Shown: one piece after another, positions 1 through 8,151 of the stretch
How the letters are laid out: every line of letters starts with the position of its first letter
Position numbering within the stretch: the first letter of the stretch is position 1
Assembly: GCA_037200975.1 (NCBI GenBank)
Contig: JBBCGI010000001.1
Location: 1,612,001-1,676,000 of the forward strand
Direction: 5' to 3'
DNA: 64,000 nucleotides
Source: Pseudomonadota bacterium
GTDB taxonomy: Bacteria; Pseudomonadota; Gammaproteobacteria; Steroidobacterales; Steroidobacteraceae
Translations under genes and position numbers: made by a program
The notes under the pieces: generated by a model
What the model saw: only the letters and a program-made list of their open reading frames with translations
Databases searched by the model: none
What the model was told of the DNA's origin: nothing

Positions 1-1
1 C

Positions 2-787
2 ACCGACAACGCCGGCGGCATCGCCGAGATGGCCGGCCTCGACAAGAAGATCCGCGACATCACCGACCCGCTCGATGCGGTCGGCAACACGACCAAAGCC
101 GTGACCAAGGGTTACGCGATCGGCTCGGCCGGTCTCGCCGCGCTGGTGCTGTTCGCCGACTACACGCACAACCTCGAGACGCATCTGCTCGCCACCGGCC
201 GCGAGATGGTGGCGTTCTCGCTGTCGGATCCGGCCGTCATCATCGGCCTGTTCATCGGCGGCCTCGTGCCCTATCTATTCGGCGCCATGGCGATGGAAGC
301 CGTGGGCCGCGCCGCGGGCGCGGTGGTCGAGGAAGTGCGCCGGCAGTTCCGCGAGATCAAGGGAATCATGGAAGGCACCGCGAAGCCGGAATACGGCCGC
401 GCGGTGGACTTGCTGACCAAGGCGGCGATCAAGGAAATGATCATTCCCTCGCTGCTGCCCATCGTCATCCCGGTGATCATCGCGTTCGGCCTGAACTGGC
501 TGATGGGCCCGGGCGCCGGCATCCGCGCGCTCGGCGGTCTGCTGATCGGCACGATTGTCACCGGCCTGTTCGTCGCCATTTCCATGTGCACCGGCGGCGG
601 TGCCTGGGACAACGCGAAGAAGTACATCGAGGAAGGCCACTTCGGCGGCAAAGGCTCGGATGCACACAAGGCGTCGGTGACCGGCGATACGGTCGGTGAT
701 CCCTACAAGGACACCGCGGGCCCGGCCATCAACCCGTTGATCAAGATCATCAACATCGTGGCGCTGCTGCTGGTGCCGCTGTTGTAG
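2..787 (+). CDS. hppA: Membrane-bound proton-translocating pyrophosphatase (C-terminal part)
   Basis: This is the C-terminal ~260 residues of a membrane-integral pyrophosphatase, which couples pyrophosphate hydrolysis to ion pumping across the inner membrane. The reading frame is open to the left edge, so the gene starts outside the window. Family signatures are visible: DNAGGIAEM at the very start, then D-x-L-D-x-V-GNTTKA followed by TKGYAIGSA. Several long hydrophobic helices follow, and the protein ends in a hydrophobic C-terminus (ALLLVPLL). In this family a Lys in GNTT(K/A)A marks the K+-independent, proton-pumping subclass, and Lys is present here. The DNAGG segment contributes acidic ligands to the Mg-pyrophosphate site. 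A likely terminator follows at 830-866. The family call is secure; the H+ rather than Na+ specificity rests on that single motif. Confidence 0.95.
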   Translation, partial: TDNAGGIAEMAGLDKKIRDITDPLDAVGNTTKAVTKGYAIGSAGLAALVLFADYTHNLETHLLATGREMVAFSLSDPAVIIGLFIGGLVPYLFGAMAMEAVGRAAGAVVEEVRRQFREIKGIMEGTAKPEYGRAVDLLTKAAIKEMIIPSLLPIVIPVIIAFGLNWLMGPGAGIRALGGLLIGTIVTGLFVAISMCTGGGAWDNAKKYIEEGHFGGKGSDAHKASVTGDTVGDPYKDTAGPAINPLIKIINIVALLLVPLL

Positions 788-829
788 CTATTGGGGACTT
801 TCCGCCGGTCCTCGCGGACCGGCCCTAGC

Positions 830-866
830 AAAAGGGGGCGCGCCTGCCAGGGCCGTCCCCTTTTTG
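830..866 (+). terminator. Rho-independent terminator after hppA
   Basis: An A-rich left arm AAAAGGGG (830-837) pairs with CCCCTTTT (857-864) and runs into a T-rich stretch. A second GC-rich hairpin (804-811 with 816-823) lies just upstream. Both sit between the hppA stop and the msrB ribosome-binding site, so msrB probably has its own promoter. Confidence 0.6.
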
Positions 867-927
867 TTTGAGCTGGAAATATCGACCCCATATTTCCGGT
901 CCGATCGAGACCCGAGGAGCATTCGCC

Positions 928-1329
928 ATGACTGACGAAAAATTTGCGGTCGAGAAGTCCGAACAGGAATGGAAGCAGGAGCTGTCCGCCGACCAGTTTC
1001 GCGTGCTGCGCGAGCACGGCACCGAGCGCGCCGGAACGAGCCCCCTCAACTTCGAGAAGCGCACCGGGCAATTCAACTGCGCGGCCTGCGGACACCCGCT
1101 GTTCGAATCCAGCACCAAGTATGAAAGCGGATCGGGCTGGCCCAGCTTCTGGAAGCCGCTGCCCGGCGCGGTCGCGACCACCACCGACAAGACCTTCGGC
1201 ATGACGCGCGTGGAGGTTCACTGCAAGAATTGCGGCGGCCACCTGGGCCACGTCTTCAACGACGGGCCTGCCCCGACCGGCGAGCGCTATTGCATGAACG
1301 GCGTTTCGCTGAAGTTCGACCCGAAGTAG
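928..1329 (+). CDS. msrB: Peptide-methionine (R)-S-oxide reductase MsrB
   Basis: This 133-residue protein reduces methionine-R-sulfoxide in oxidised proteins, probably in the cytoplasm since no signal peptide is seen. It has the full set of MsrB landmarks. Two CxxC pairs bind structural zinc (C51/C54 in CAACGHPLF and C99/C102 in CKNCGGHLGHVF). The substrate loop SGSGWPSFW is at 67-75, and the catalytic Cys122 lies in RYCMNGVSL. The ATG at 928 is preferred over the in-frame ATG at 868 because GAGGAG lies 8 bases upstream of it and the family usually begins near here. A 92-bp palindromic element starts two bases after the stop codon and separates it from a convergent hypothetical gene. Confidence 0.95.
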   Translation: MTDEKFAVEKSEQEWKQELSADQFRVLREHGTERAGTSPLNFEKRTGQFNCAACGHPLFESSTKYESGSGWPSFWKPLPGAVATTTDKTFGMTRVEVHCKNCGGHLGHVFNDGPAPTGERYCMNGVSLKFDPK

Positions 1330-1331
1330 GA

Positions 1332-1423
1332 AGCGGTGCCGGGGTGCAATTGTCGTAATTAGCGAAGGGTGGCGCTGGGGCGCCACCCTTCGCTAATTAC
1401 GACAATTGCACCCCGGCACCGCT
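1332..1423. repeat. Long palindromic element P1 (family A)
   Basis: Perfect 43-bp inverted arms (1332-1374 and 1381-1423) enclose a 6-base loop. The outer end reads AGCGGTGCCGGGG, matching the GGTGCCGGGT tip shared by other palindromes in this window. The inner part (GTGCAATTGTCGTAATTAGC) is unique to this copy. It fills almost the whole gap between the convergent msrB stop and the stop of the minus-strand gene at 1429. It could form a very stable hairpin from either strand. Confidence 0.9.
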
Positions 1424-1428
1424 CTCCG

Positions 1429-1794
1429 CTACCTGCGCTTCATCCTCGGCCGCATCATTTCGCCGGTGGATTCGAGTTTGTCGTTGTTGTTAGCCGCTTC
1501 CGCCATCGGGCCGGCATTGACCAGCACGGCGCTCACCAATTTGTTCAGGCGGGTGCAATACGCGGCCACTTCCGGCGTGCCCTGATCCTGGAAATTCTCG
1601 AGCGCGTGGGCAATGTCATGCAGCCGCCGCTCGATGCGGGTATCCATCTTGAGCGTATGGGTCACACAGGCGCTGACACAGGCCGTGATCTCGGCGTCGA
1701 GCTCACGAGCCACCGTGCCCGCGATGCTGAGGCCGCACACTGCCGGCGGACAGCCCGCTTGCAGATGCTCACGCCACATTTGCGACAGTTGCAT
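1429..1794 (-). CDS. Hypothetical protein (121 aa)
   Basis: This open frame encodes 121 residues with no family I recognise. It contains four Cys in its first half (GCPPAVCG and ACVSACV), a central helix-forming stretch (DTRIERRLHDIAHALENF) and a basic C-terminus (RPRMKRR). GGAGACG lies upstream of the ATG at a plausible ribosome-binding distance. Its stop codon lies six bases from palindrome P1, the position these elements occupy next to real genes, which supports the frame and strand. It overlaps competing plus-strand frames (1369-1968, 1613-2065) that lack a ribosome-binding site and look like shadows. No signal peptide or membrane segment is evident. Confidence 0.5.
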   Translation of the reverse strand: MQLSQMWREHLQAGCPPAVCGLSIAGTVARELDAEITACVSACVTHTLKMDTRIERRLHDIAHALENFQDQGTPEVAAYCTRLNKLVSAVLVNAGPMAEAANNNDKLESTGEMMRPRMKRR

Positions 1795-2132
1795 CGCGTT
1801 CGTCTCCCGAGTCGGCTCAGCGGCCGAAACTACCCCAAATTGTTGCGGTCGTCAGGCGCAATTTCTTGCAGCATTCGCCGGTCTCATCAGCAGCGATTGG
1901 CGCAGAACCCACAACGGTATCGGCGGTGTGGCCCGGGGCCGGCGCAAACAACCGCGGCTATCTCGTAAGCATTTGATTGGTCTGGTTTCCGACGGCTGGG
2001 AAAGGCGCCTTCCCGGAGCCGTCATCCCGGCCGTTTTCTGTGGCAGGAAAACGATGCCCGCCTGACAAACAAGGTCGACGCCGTAGCGAAAAAGACCGCG
2101 TCCAGCTTTATGACCGCCCATCTGGAGACTTC
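1795..2132. other. Intergenic region, no gene supported
   Basis: This gap lies between the divergent hypothetical gene and doxX. The frames that cross it are Arg/Pro-rich and lack ribosome-binding sites. It presumably holds promoters in both directions, but no strong -35/-10 pair was identified. Confidence 0.4.
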
Positions 2133-2597
2133 ATGAACATCCTGTGGAAGACCGCGAACCTTCACTCGACCCTCGGCAGCGGGCTCGACCGCCTGCGCTC
2201 GTTCCTGCTGCTCGGCACGCGCCTGTGGGTCAGCTGGCAATTCCTCCATTCGGGCTGGATCAAGCTCACCACCTGGGATTCCACGCTCGAGCTGTTTCGG
2301 TACGAATACCAAGTGCCACTGCTGCCGCCCGTCGCAGCCGCCGTCGCCGGCACTTTCGGCGAGCTGTTCTTCCCGTTGTTGTTAGTGCTGGGATTGTTCA
2401 CGCGGGCCGGTGCCATCGGGCTGTTCGCGGTCAATGCCCTGGCTCTCTACTCGTACTGGCAGGTGCTCGGCGGGGAGGGCTTCGAAGCCGCGCGCGGCCA
2501 GCACTATCTGTGGGGCTACATGTTGCTGGTGCTCGCCACCTGCGGCGGTGGATTCTTCTCCCTCGACAAACTACTTGAGGGGCGGCAGCGGCACTGA
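2133..2597 (+). CDS. DoxX-family membrane protein
   Basis: The 154-residue protein has four predicted hydrophobic segments and the DoxX-family layout. An N-terminal amphipathic region leads into RLWVSWQFLHSGWIKL, then a hydrophobic GTFGELFFPLLLVLGLFTR segment, then two more membrane helices. DoxX proteins are small inner-membrane proteins often linked to redox or thiosulfate metabolism. Their biochemical role is mostly unresolved, and nothing here fixes it. The start at 2133 is chosen because GGAG (2124-2127) precedes it; the longer in-frame extension to 1977 is Arg-rich and lacks a site. The next gene on the strand begins 156 bases later, so it is probably monocistronic. Confidence 0.85.
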   Translation: MNILWKTANLHSTLGSGLDRLRSFLLLGTRLWVSWQFLHSGWIKLTTWDSTLELFRYEYQVPLLPPVAAAVAGTFGELFFPLLLVLGLFTRAGAIGLFAVNALALYSYWQVLGGEGFEAARGQHYLWGYMLLVLATCGGGFFSLDKLLEGRQRH

Positions 2598-2753
2598 CCC
2601 TGGGCGGGTGCCGGTTTCCCCGAGGGTGGCCGGCCGCGCAAACCGCCCTCGCCCGTTGCGATCCGGACGGTGTGTTACACCGCGAATGACGAGATGTGCG
2701 CGGAAGTGGCGCTCCCCTATACTCGGCGCAGCCATCACGACTGTCCCAAGAGA

Positions 2754-3872
2754 ATGTCAGGGGACGAATCAATCGAAGAGCTCAGACAGCGACTGCAGCG
2801 GGCCGAACGCGAGCTCGAATATCTGCGCGCGCACAATCGCTACCTGCGCGGGGAAATCCAGTCGATTCACGACTTCGACCAGATCATCGGCGCGAGCGCC
2901 GGGCTCACCCGGGTACTGGAGAACGTCGCCCGTGTGGCACCTACGGATGCGACCGTACTCATCTGGGGTGAAACCGGCACCGGCAAGGAACTCATCGCGC
3001 GCGCGATCCATGCCGCGAGCCGCCGGTCGCTGGGCGCGCTGATCAAGCTCGATTGCGCCGCGCTGCGCGACCAGGAGGCCGCGCTCGATACGACCTTCGC
3101 GCTGGCCCACGGCGGCACACTCTTCCTCGACGAGATCGGCGGGCTCAGCCTCGAATCACAGGCCGAACTACTGCGCATTCTGCAGCGGCAGGAATCCGAC
3201 CGCGTCAGCCATGGCGCTGAAAGCCGCGTGGACGTGCGAATCGTCGCCACCACGAACCGCGACCTGCGCCGCCTCACACACGACGCGCAGTTCCGCGAAG
3301 ACCTCTACTACCGGCTCAATGTTTTCCCGGTCGAGCTGCCGCCGTTGCGCGCGCGTGCCGAGGACATCACCTTGCTGGTGCAGCTCTTCGTGCGGAAATA
3401 TGCGCGGCGCACGGGCCACCGGGTCGATGGCATCGATCCCGACACGCTCGCGGCGCTCACGCGTTATCCGTGGCCGGGCAACGTGCGCGAACTGGAAAAC
3501 CTGGTCGAACGCGCGTTGCTGCTGAACACCTCGCCACTGCTCAAGATCCCGCCCGAAATGCTGGCGCAGTTCGCGCCGGACGATCGCGGCGAAATGGCGG
3601 CCGCGGCGACCGGCATGCACCGCGTCCCGGCCGCCCATTCCACCGCGCCGATCGATCTCGAAAACACCGAGATCACCGGGTTGCACCACGTGCAGCGCGA
3701 ACACATCCTGCGGGTGCTCAACGCCACGCACTGGGTGATCGAAGGCAATTCCGGGGCTGCATTGAAGCTCGGCATGAAGCCCGCCACGCTTCGTCACCGG
3801 ATGAAGAAGTTGGGGATTTCCCGTGCGCAGGTCGCTCCCACGCCTGAATCCGGCCGACCGCAGCAACCCTGA
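2754..3872 (+). CDS. AAA+/Fis-type transcriptional regulator lacking the GAFTGA loop
   Basis: This 372-residue protein resembles bacterial enhancer-binding proteins. An N-terminal coiled coil (about residues 5-40) is followed by an NtrC-type AAA+ domain with Walker A GETGTGKE (72-79), Walker B GGTLFLDEIG (120-129), the sensor/arginine-finger region FREDLYYRLNVFPVELPPLR and WPGNVRELENLVERA. A Fis-like helix-turn-helix lies at the C-terminus (ALKLGMKPATLRHRMKKLGI). Between the CAAL segment and Walker B, about 20 residues are missing compared with typical members. This removes the ESELFGH...GAFTGA loop that contacts sigma-54. It has no receiver, GAF or PAS domain. It may therefore act on sigma-70 promoters (TyrR also lacks this loop) or as a regulator that needs a partner. 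The start could instead be 2694. Confidence 0.85.
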   Translation: MSGDESIEELRQRLQRAERELEYLRAHNRYLRGEIQSIHDFDQIIGASAGLTRVLENVARVAPTDATVLIWGETGTGKELIARAIHAASRRSLGALIKLDCAALRDQEAALDTTFALAHGGTLFLDEIGGLSLESQAELLRILQRQESDRVSHGAESRVDVRIVATTNRDLRRLTHDAQFREDLYYRLNVFPVELPPLRARAEDITLLVQLFVRKYARRTGHRVDGIDPDTLAALTRYPWPGNVRELENLVERALLLNTSPLLKIPPEMLAQFAPDDRGEMAAAATGMHRVPAAHSTAPIDLENTEITGLHHVQREHILRVLNATHWVIEGNSGAALKLGMKPATLRHRMKKLGISRAQVAPTPESGRPQQP

Positions 3873-4003
3873 CGATTGCGCTCCGTCAGGAAGGCTGCGC
3901 GACTCGTTGCGACAGCCATTCATCAGGACGCGAAATCGTCCTACACGGCGGCTGCGCCTGACCCGCTGATGACCCGCGACTTGCGCCGTTAATCTCGCGC
4001 CGC

Positions 4004-4792
4004 ATGCGCAGTGTTTCGATTCCGCTCGTACTGGCCGTGGCCCTCGTTCTCATCACCGTGGGCGCGGCGCTGTTCCGCAGCCGGCGCCGCGAGCTCGGCT
4101 GGATGGCGACGCTATCGGGTTTCGCGCTGGCCGGCGGCCTCGTATATGCGTTCATCACCGGCCGCTTTGGACCGGAACGCCCGTGGTACCAGGCTCCGTC
4201 GTTCTACGTGGCGGCGGCGATTTCGCTGGCGGGCGTCTGGTTGTGGCTGCGCCGGCCGGTGCCGAACCGGCTGCGCTTTGGATTGCCACTGGCATTTATT
4301 ACGGTGTGCGGTGGCGCGGTGATGCTCATGCGGATAATCGGCGGCTCCGCCCCGATCGCCATGTCGATGCCGACGATGAGCCAGCCGGCGCCGACGCTGA
4401 CCTACTACGACGCCGACGGCAAACTACATGCGTTGTCCCAGCTCAGGGGCAAGGTCGTCTTGCTCAACTTCTGGGCGACCTGGTGCACGCCGTGCCGGCG
4501 CGAGATGCCGATGTTGTCGAAGTTGCAGAATGCACACGCCGACGATGGATTCGTCGTGTTGTACGTTTCGCTCGAGGAGCCTCCCGTGCTGGCCGACTTC
4601 CTGCGGATCAATCGATTCGACGGGATTCAGGGCCGGCTGGCCGACGCCGCGCCGTTCTACAACGCCGGCAAGTTCTATCCATTGAGCTATCTGATCGGCC
4701 GCGATGGCCGCGTGGAAAAACGCTGGAGCGGCCGACCGAGCGAAGCGTGGATCGATTCTGCGATCCGCGCGGAACTGAAATCCGACGGCTGA
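4004..4792 (+). CDS. Membrane-anchored TlpA/ResA-type thiol-disulfide oxidoreductase
   Basis: This 262-residue protein has four hydrophobic N-terminal segments (about 5-24, 33-52, 66-81 and 91-110). A thioredoxin-fold domain follows, with the redox motif WCTPC (C161, C164) after LRGKVVLLNFWAT. The conserved cis-Pro region appears as YPLSYLIGRDGRV. Topology and motif place the redox domain in the periplasm, where such proteins reduce disulfides, for example in apocytochrome c or other exported proteins. The four-helix N-terminus is longer than the single anchor of classic TlpA. It could take electrons from the membrane as DsbD-like modules do, but no Cys pair is visible in the helices. It stands alone, with a convergent VOC gene downstream. 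Confidence 0.85.
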   Translation: MRSVSIPLVLAVALVLITVGAALFRSRRRELGWMATLSGFALAGGLVYAFITGRFGPERPWYQAPSFYVAAAISLAGVWLWLRRPVPNRLRFGLPLAFITVCGGAVMLMRIIGGSAPIAMSMPTMSQPAPTLTYYDADGKLHALSQLRGKVVLLNFWATWCTPCRREMPMLSKLQNAHADDGFVVLYVSLEEPPVLADFLRINRFDGIQGRLADAAPFYNAGKFYPLSYLIGRDGRVEKRWSGRPSEAWIDSAIRAELKSDG

Positions 4793-4821
4793 GCGCCGCC
4801 GCAGCTAACTTCCCGAGGGCA

Positions 4822-5208
4822 TCACTGCCCCGCCGGCGGTTCCCACAACTCGATCTTGTTGCCGTCCGGGTCGACCACCCAGCCGAACTTGCCGAATTCA
4901 GATTCATCCACCTTGTCGATGACCTGGCAACCCTCGGCACGTAGTGCCGCGATCAGCGCGTGCACGTCGTCGACGCGGTAGTTGACCATGAAGGGCGCCT
5001 GGCTCGGGCTGAAGTAGCTGGACGACGCGTCGAAGATGCTCCATGCGGTGGTGCCTGCGCCGTCGGGATTCTGCGCGTCCTTCCAGCGGAACGCGGTGCC
5101 ACCCCAATCTTCGATGTTCATGCCAAGGTGCGTCTTGTACCACTCGCGCAGGCGCGCGGGATCCGCCGACTTGATGAAGATGCCGCCGATGCCGGTCACT
5201 CTTTTCAC
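4822..5208 (-). CDS. VOC (glyoxalase/bleomycin-resistance) superfamily protein
   Basis: This 128-residue protein has a single VOC fold: IGGIFIKSADPARLREWYKTHLGM, a central FMVNYRVDDVHALIAALRAEG, and the C-terminal FGWVVDPDGNKIELWEPP, whose terminal Glu is a typical metal ligand. The family includes glyoxalases, dioxygenases and antibiotic-binding proteins, and the substrate cannot be told from sequence. The GTG at 5208 is preferred over the upstream ATG at 5256. A CGGAG site lies 8 bases before the GTG, and the extra N-terminal residues (SARCVRATRNERR) look like untranslated sequence. It converges on the TlpA-like gene with a 29-base gap. Confidence 0.85.
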   Translation of the reverse strand: MKRVTGIGGIFIKSADPARLREWYKTHLGMNIEDWGGTAFRWKDAQNPDGAGTTAWSIFDASSSYFSPSQAPFMVNYRVDDVHALIAALRAEGCQVIDKVDESEFGKFGWVVDPDGNKIELWEPPAGQ

Positions 5209-5289
5209 TGCAATTCTCCGCTCGTTGCGCGTCGCTCTTACGCACCGCGCGGACAACCGTAGCAGCCCGTGCCCCCGGGCGAAACAATC

Positions 5290-5520
5290 TCAGGAGGAAC
5301 GGCGCGGCGGCGCATTCCTCGCCGCCGGGCGGCGCGCCGAAACGCGCAATCGCGGCCGGCTGCTGGCGCGCAAGCCACGCGTGGTCGCATGGCACCAGGC
5401 GCCTGCGCGCATCCGGGCCACGCCGCTCACGAGCGGCAAACGCGTCGCGGGACGCGTGACGGTGGGGTGTTCGCCGCGAAAGCGGCACGGTGCGGCGTTC
5501 TGGCTGTGCGCGAGTGGCAT
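5290..5520 (-). CDS. Possible small basic protein (76 aa), doubtful
   Basis: A 76-codon frame lies 33 bases downstream of the GGDEF-EAL gene on the same strand. It is preceded by GGAG six bases before the ATG. The product is about one-quarter arginine with no recognisable domain, which is also what a random frame in GC-rich DNA looks like. The rest of the 5209-5553 gap shows no other gene. It is listed only because of the ribosome-binding site. Confidence 0.2.
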   Translation of the reverse strand: MPLAHSQNAAPCRFRGEHPTVTRPATRLPLVSGVARMRAGAWCHATTRGLRASSRPRLRVSARRPAARNAPPRRSS

Positions 5521-5553
5521 CGAAATCTCCCCGATCGTTTCCTAACTGGTTGG

Positions 5554-7989
5554 TCAGGCCGCGAGCGCGAGCCGGGCGGGCCGCGCAATCACGAACCCCT
5601 GGACGAAATCCACGCCCATCTTGCGGGCGACATCGAGCGCGGCGCTGTCTTCGACCTGTTCCGCGATGATCTTGAAATTGAGCGTGCGGGCCAGCTTGAT
5701 CATGGCTGTCACCATCGTCTGGCTCACCGAGTCCTTTGACAGGTTGCGCATGAACGAGCCGTCCAGTTTCAGGTAGTCGAGCGGCAGATTCTTGAGGCTC
5801 GAGAACGACGCGACGCCCGAACCGAAATCGTCGATCGTGAACTTGCAGCCCATGCCGTGCAGCACGCCGACGAAGCGGCGCGCCGCGTCCATGTTGCCGA
5901 TCACCGCGCTCTCGGTGATCTCGAAGCACACCTGGTCGGGCGCGATTCCCGTGCGGTCGAGCATCTCGACCACGAATTCGAGGAACTGCGGATCGCCGAG
6001 CGTCTGACCCGAGATGTTGATGGCGACGCTGCGATCCGGCGCGAGCTGGAAGGCATTACGCGACAGCGCCGTGAATGTGGTCTGCACCACCCAACGGTCG
6101 ACCGACGCCATCAATCGATACCGTTCCGCCGCGGCGACGAATTCGCTGGGCGCGATCTCGGCCCCGTTCTCATCGAGCATGCGCAGCAACACTTCCATCG
6201 AGGGGCCGACAGTATCCGCACCGTAGGCGGAGACGATCGGCTGATAGTAGAGCGCGAAGCGTTCCTCCTTGAGCGCGGACTGCAGCTTCTGCAGCCATTC
6301 GATTTCGCCGGTGCTGCGCGCCATCGCTTCATCACGCGCCGAGTACACCGAAACGCGGCCGGCGCCCTCTTTCTTCGCGACGTAACAAGCGGAATCGGCG
6401 GCCGCCAGCAATTGCTCGACGGTGCCCGCCTCACGGCCGATTTCGATCAGGCCGATGGAGACGCCGACGTTGAACACGCGGTCGTGCCACGCGAAACGAT
6501 AGGTCGCGATCGAGCGGCACACGTCGTCGGCGATCTGCCGCGCCTTGTCGAGCGGACAACCTACCAGCAACATGCCGAACTCGTCGCCGCCCAGGCGCGC
6601 GACCGTATCCGAGTCGCGCACGGCTTCGCGCAGCAGCTTGGCGACCTCTCGCAGCATGGAATCGCCGGCCAGGTGGCCGCTGGTATCGTTCACGATCTTG
6701 AATCGGTCGAGGTCCAGGTAGCACAACATGTGCGACGCCTCGCCGCGCCGCGCGATATCGGCCGCCTCGTCGAGCCGGCGTTCGAATTCGCGGCGGTTGA
6801 CGAGGCCGGTCAGCGCATCGTGCGTCGCCTGGTACGACATCTGGCGGTGCAGGCCGCGCAGCTCGGTCACGTCGTGCATGAGGACGACCGCGCCAACGAG
6901 ATCGCCGCGCTCGTCGCGCAGCGGCGATGCGGCGAGCTCGATGGCGCGCTCCTCCCCCGAAGCCTTGCCGAGCAACACCGCGCGACGGCTCAGATTGTGG
7001 GGCGTGCCATCGCCGCCGCCGACGGCTTCCTTGATCGGGTCGGCCAGCAGTTTGCGGTCGTTGGAATCCATCAGCCCGACGATTTCCTCGAGCAGGCGGC
7101 CCCGCGCCTGCGCCTGAACGACGCCCAGCAGTTTTTCCGCCGCCGGATTCAGATACACCAGGTGGCCTTCGAGATCTGTCGTGACGATGGCTTCGCCCAG
7201 CGACTGCATGGCGAACACCTGCAGCGGCGGCACGGGCGGCGGCGGAGGCGGCAACGGCGGCGCCACCAGCGCGGCGCGCGCCGCGGCTTCCTTCTCGTCG
7301 ATCTTGCCGCTCGCCAGTGCGCGCAGCTTCTTCGTCGGGATCACCTCGACGCCGGTCACGAGCAGCGCGGGGTTGCCTTCGAAGTCGATCTGCGAGGTAG
7401 TTAGCTCGAGCAGGCTCACCTGCCCCTGCATGCCCACCATCTCGACCTCGAACCGCTCCGCGCCGTGTGCGCCCGCCAGGCGTCGGCGCAGGTTTTCGGC
7501 GACCAGCTCGGCGTACTCGGGCGCCACCAGGTCGGCGAGCCGGCGGTCGATCAGGTTGACGCGCTCGACGCCGACGAAACTCGCGAACTGGCTGTTGGCG
7601 TACAGGATCACGTCGCGATGCACGAGCACCGCCTCGTGAATCCGTTCGCCGAGCTCGGTGAATAGTTTGGGACCGGATTTTGTCTGCGCCCCGCTGCGTG
7701 TGGCGCGCAACAACAACTGGTTTACGGAAACGCCGAGCGCCTGCACGTCGAGCTGGTCGTGATCCTTCTCATCGATCTCGATGCGCTGCGGCAAACGTTC
7801 GCCACTCACCGCCCGCTGCACCGTCAGCGACAACTCGGAGACCGCCCGCAGATCGCGCCGTTGGAATACGAACAGCACGAACAGCAGCGTCGCCACGAGT
7901 GCGAGCAGCACACAGATCAACCCAAGAATCGACATCCCGCAGCAAACCTTCGTTGTTATTAGTCCGTTAGTTTTGTGCAGGGCGTCCAT
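5554..7989 (-). CDS. Membrane PAS-PAS-GGDEF-EAL cyclic-di-GMP turnover protein
   Basis: This 811-residue inner-membrane signalling protein has one N-terminal membrane helix (about 20-42), a PAS-like domain (about 108-215), a Pro-rich linker (244-255) and a second PAS domain (about 257-380). These are followed by a diguanylate cyclase domain with an intact GGDEF (467-471) and a c-di-GMP phosphodiesterase domain. The RxxD inhibitory site is present five residues before GGDEF (R458-D461). In the phosphodiesterase domain the signature reads E-V-L (599-601) rather than EAL. The other catalytic stretches (NISGQTL, FEITESA, IDDFGSG, KLDGSF, EQVED) are present, so it may be bifunctional. The ATG at 7935, just before the helix, is an alternative start. 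It is divergent from the pcm gene. Confidence 0.93.
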   Translation of the reverse strand: MDALHKTNGLITTKVCCGMSILGLICVLLALVATLLFVLFVFQRRDLRAVSELSLTVQRAVSGERLPQRIEIDEKDHDQLDVQALGVSVNQLLLRATRSGAQTKSGPKLFTELGERIHEAVLVHRDVILYANSQFASFVGVERVNLIDRRLADLVAPEYAELVAENLRRRLAGAHGAERFEVEMVGMQGQVSLLELTTSQIDFEGNPALLVTGVEVIPTKKLRALASGKIDEKEAAARAALVAPPLPPPPPPVPPLQVFAMQSLGEAIVTTDLEGHLVYLNPAAEKLLGVVQAQARGRLLEEIVGLMDSNDRKLLADPIKEAVGGGDGTPHNLSRRAVLLGKASGEERAIELAASPLRDERGDLVGAVVLMHDVTELRGLHRQMSYQATHDALTGLVNRREFERRLDEAADIARRGEASHMLCYLDLDRFKIVNDTSGHLAGDSMLREVAKLLREAVRDSDTVARLGGDEFGMLLVGCPLDKARQIADDVCRSIATYRFAWHDRVFNVGVSIGLIEIGREAGTVEQLLAAADSACYVAKKEGAGRVSVYSARDEAMARSTGEIEWLQKLQSALKEERFALYYQPIVSAYGADTVGPSMEVLLRMLDENGAEIAPSEFVAAAERYRLMASVDRWVVQTTFTALSRNAFQLAPDRSVAINISGQTLGDPQFLEFVVEMLDRTGIAPDQVCFEITESAVIGNMDAARRFVGVLHGMGCKFTIDDFGSGVASFSSLKNLPLDYLKLDGSFMRNLSKDSVSQTMVTAMIKLARTLNFKIIAEQVEDSAALDVARKMGVDFVQGFVIARPARLALAA

Positions 7990-8151
7990 GCCCAGAAGTC
8001 AGAATAGCGGAGCCAAGCCAAGCGCCGATGCGACATTAACCATAAAAACCAGCGATATGCCGACCAGTTCCGCGCCGCAACGACGCACTAAAAGTCCTAC
8101 GTTTCCCAGCTTTCGGGCAGAATAAGTAGCATCCCAGTCAAGGAGTTCTCC

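Noticed and set aside
5857-7404. Long plus-strand frame opposite the GGDEF-EAL gene
   Set aside because: His/Arg/Asp-rich low-information translation with no domain; it mirrors a strong coding gene. The same applies to 31434-33161 (-), 40397-42115 (+) and 58059-59486 (+).
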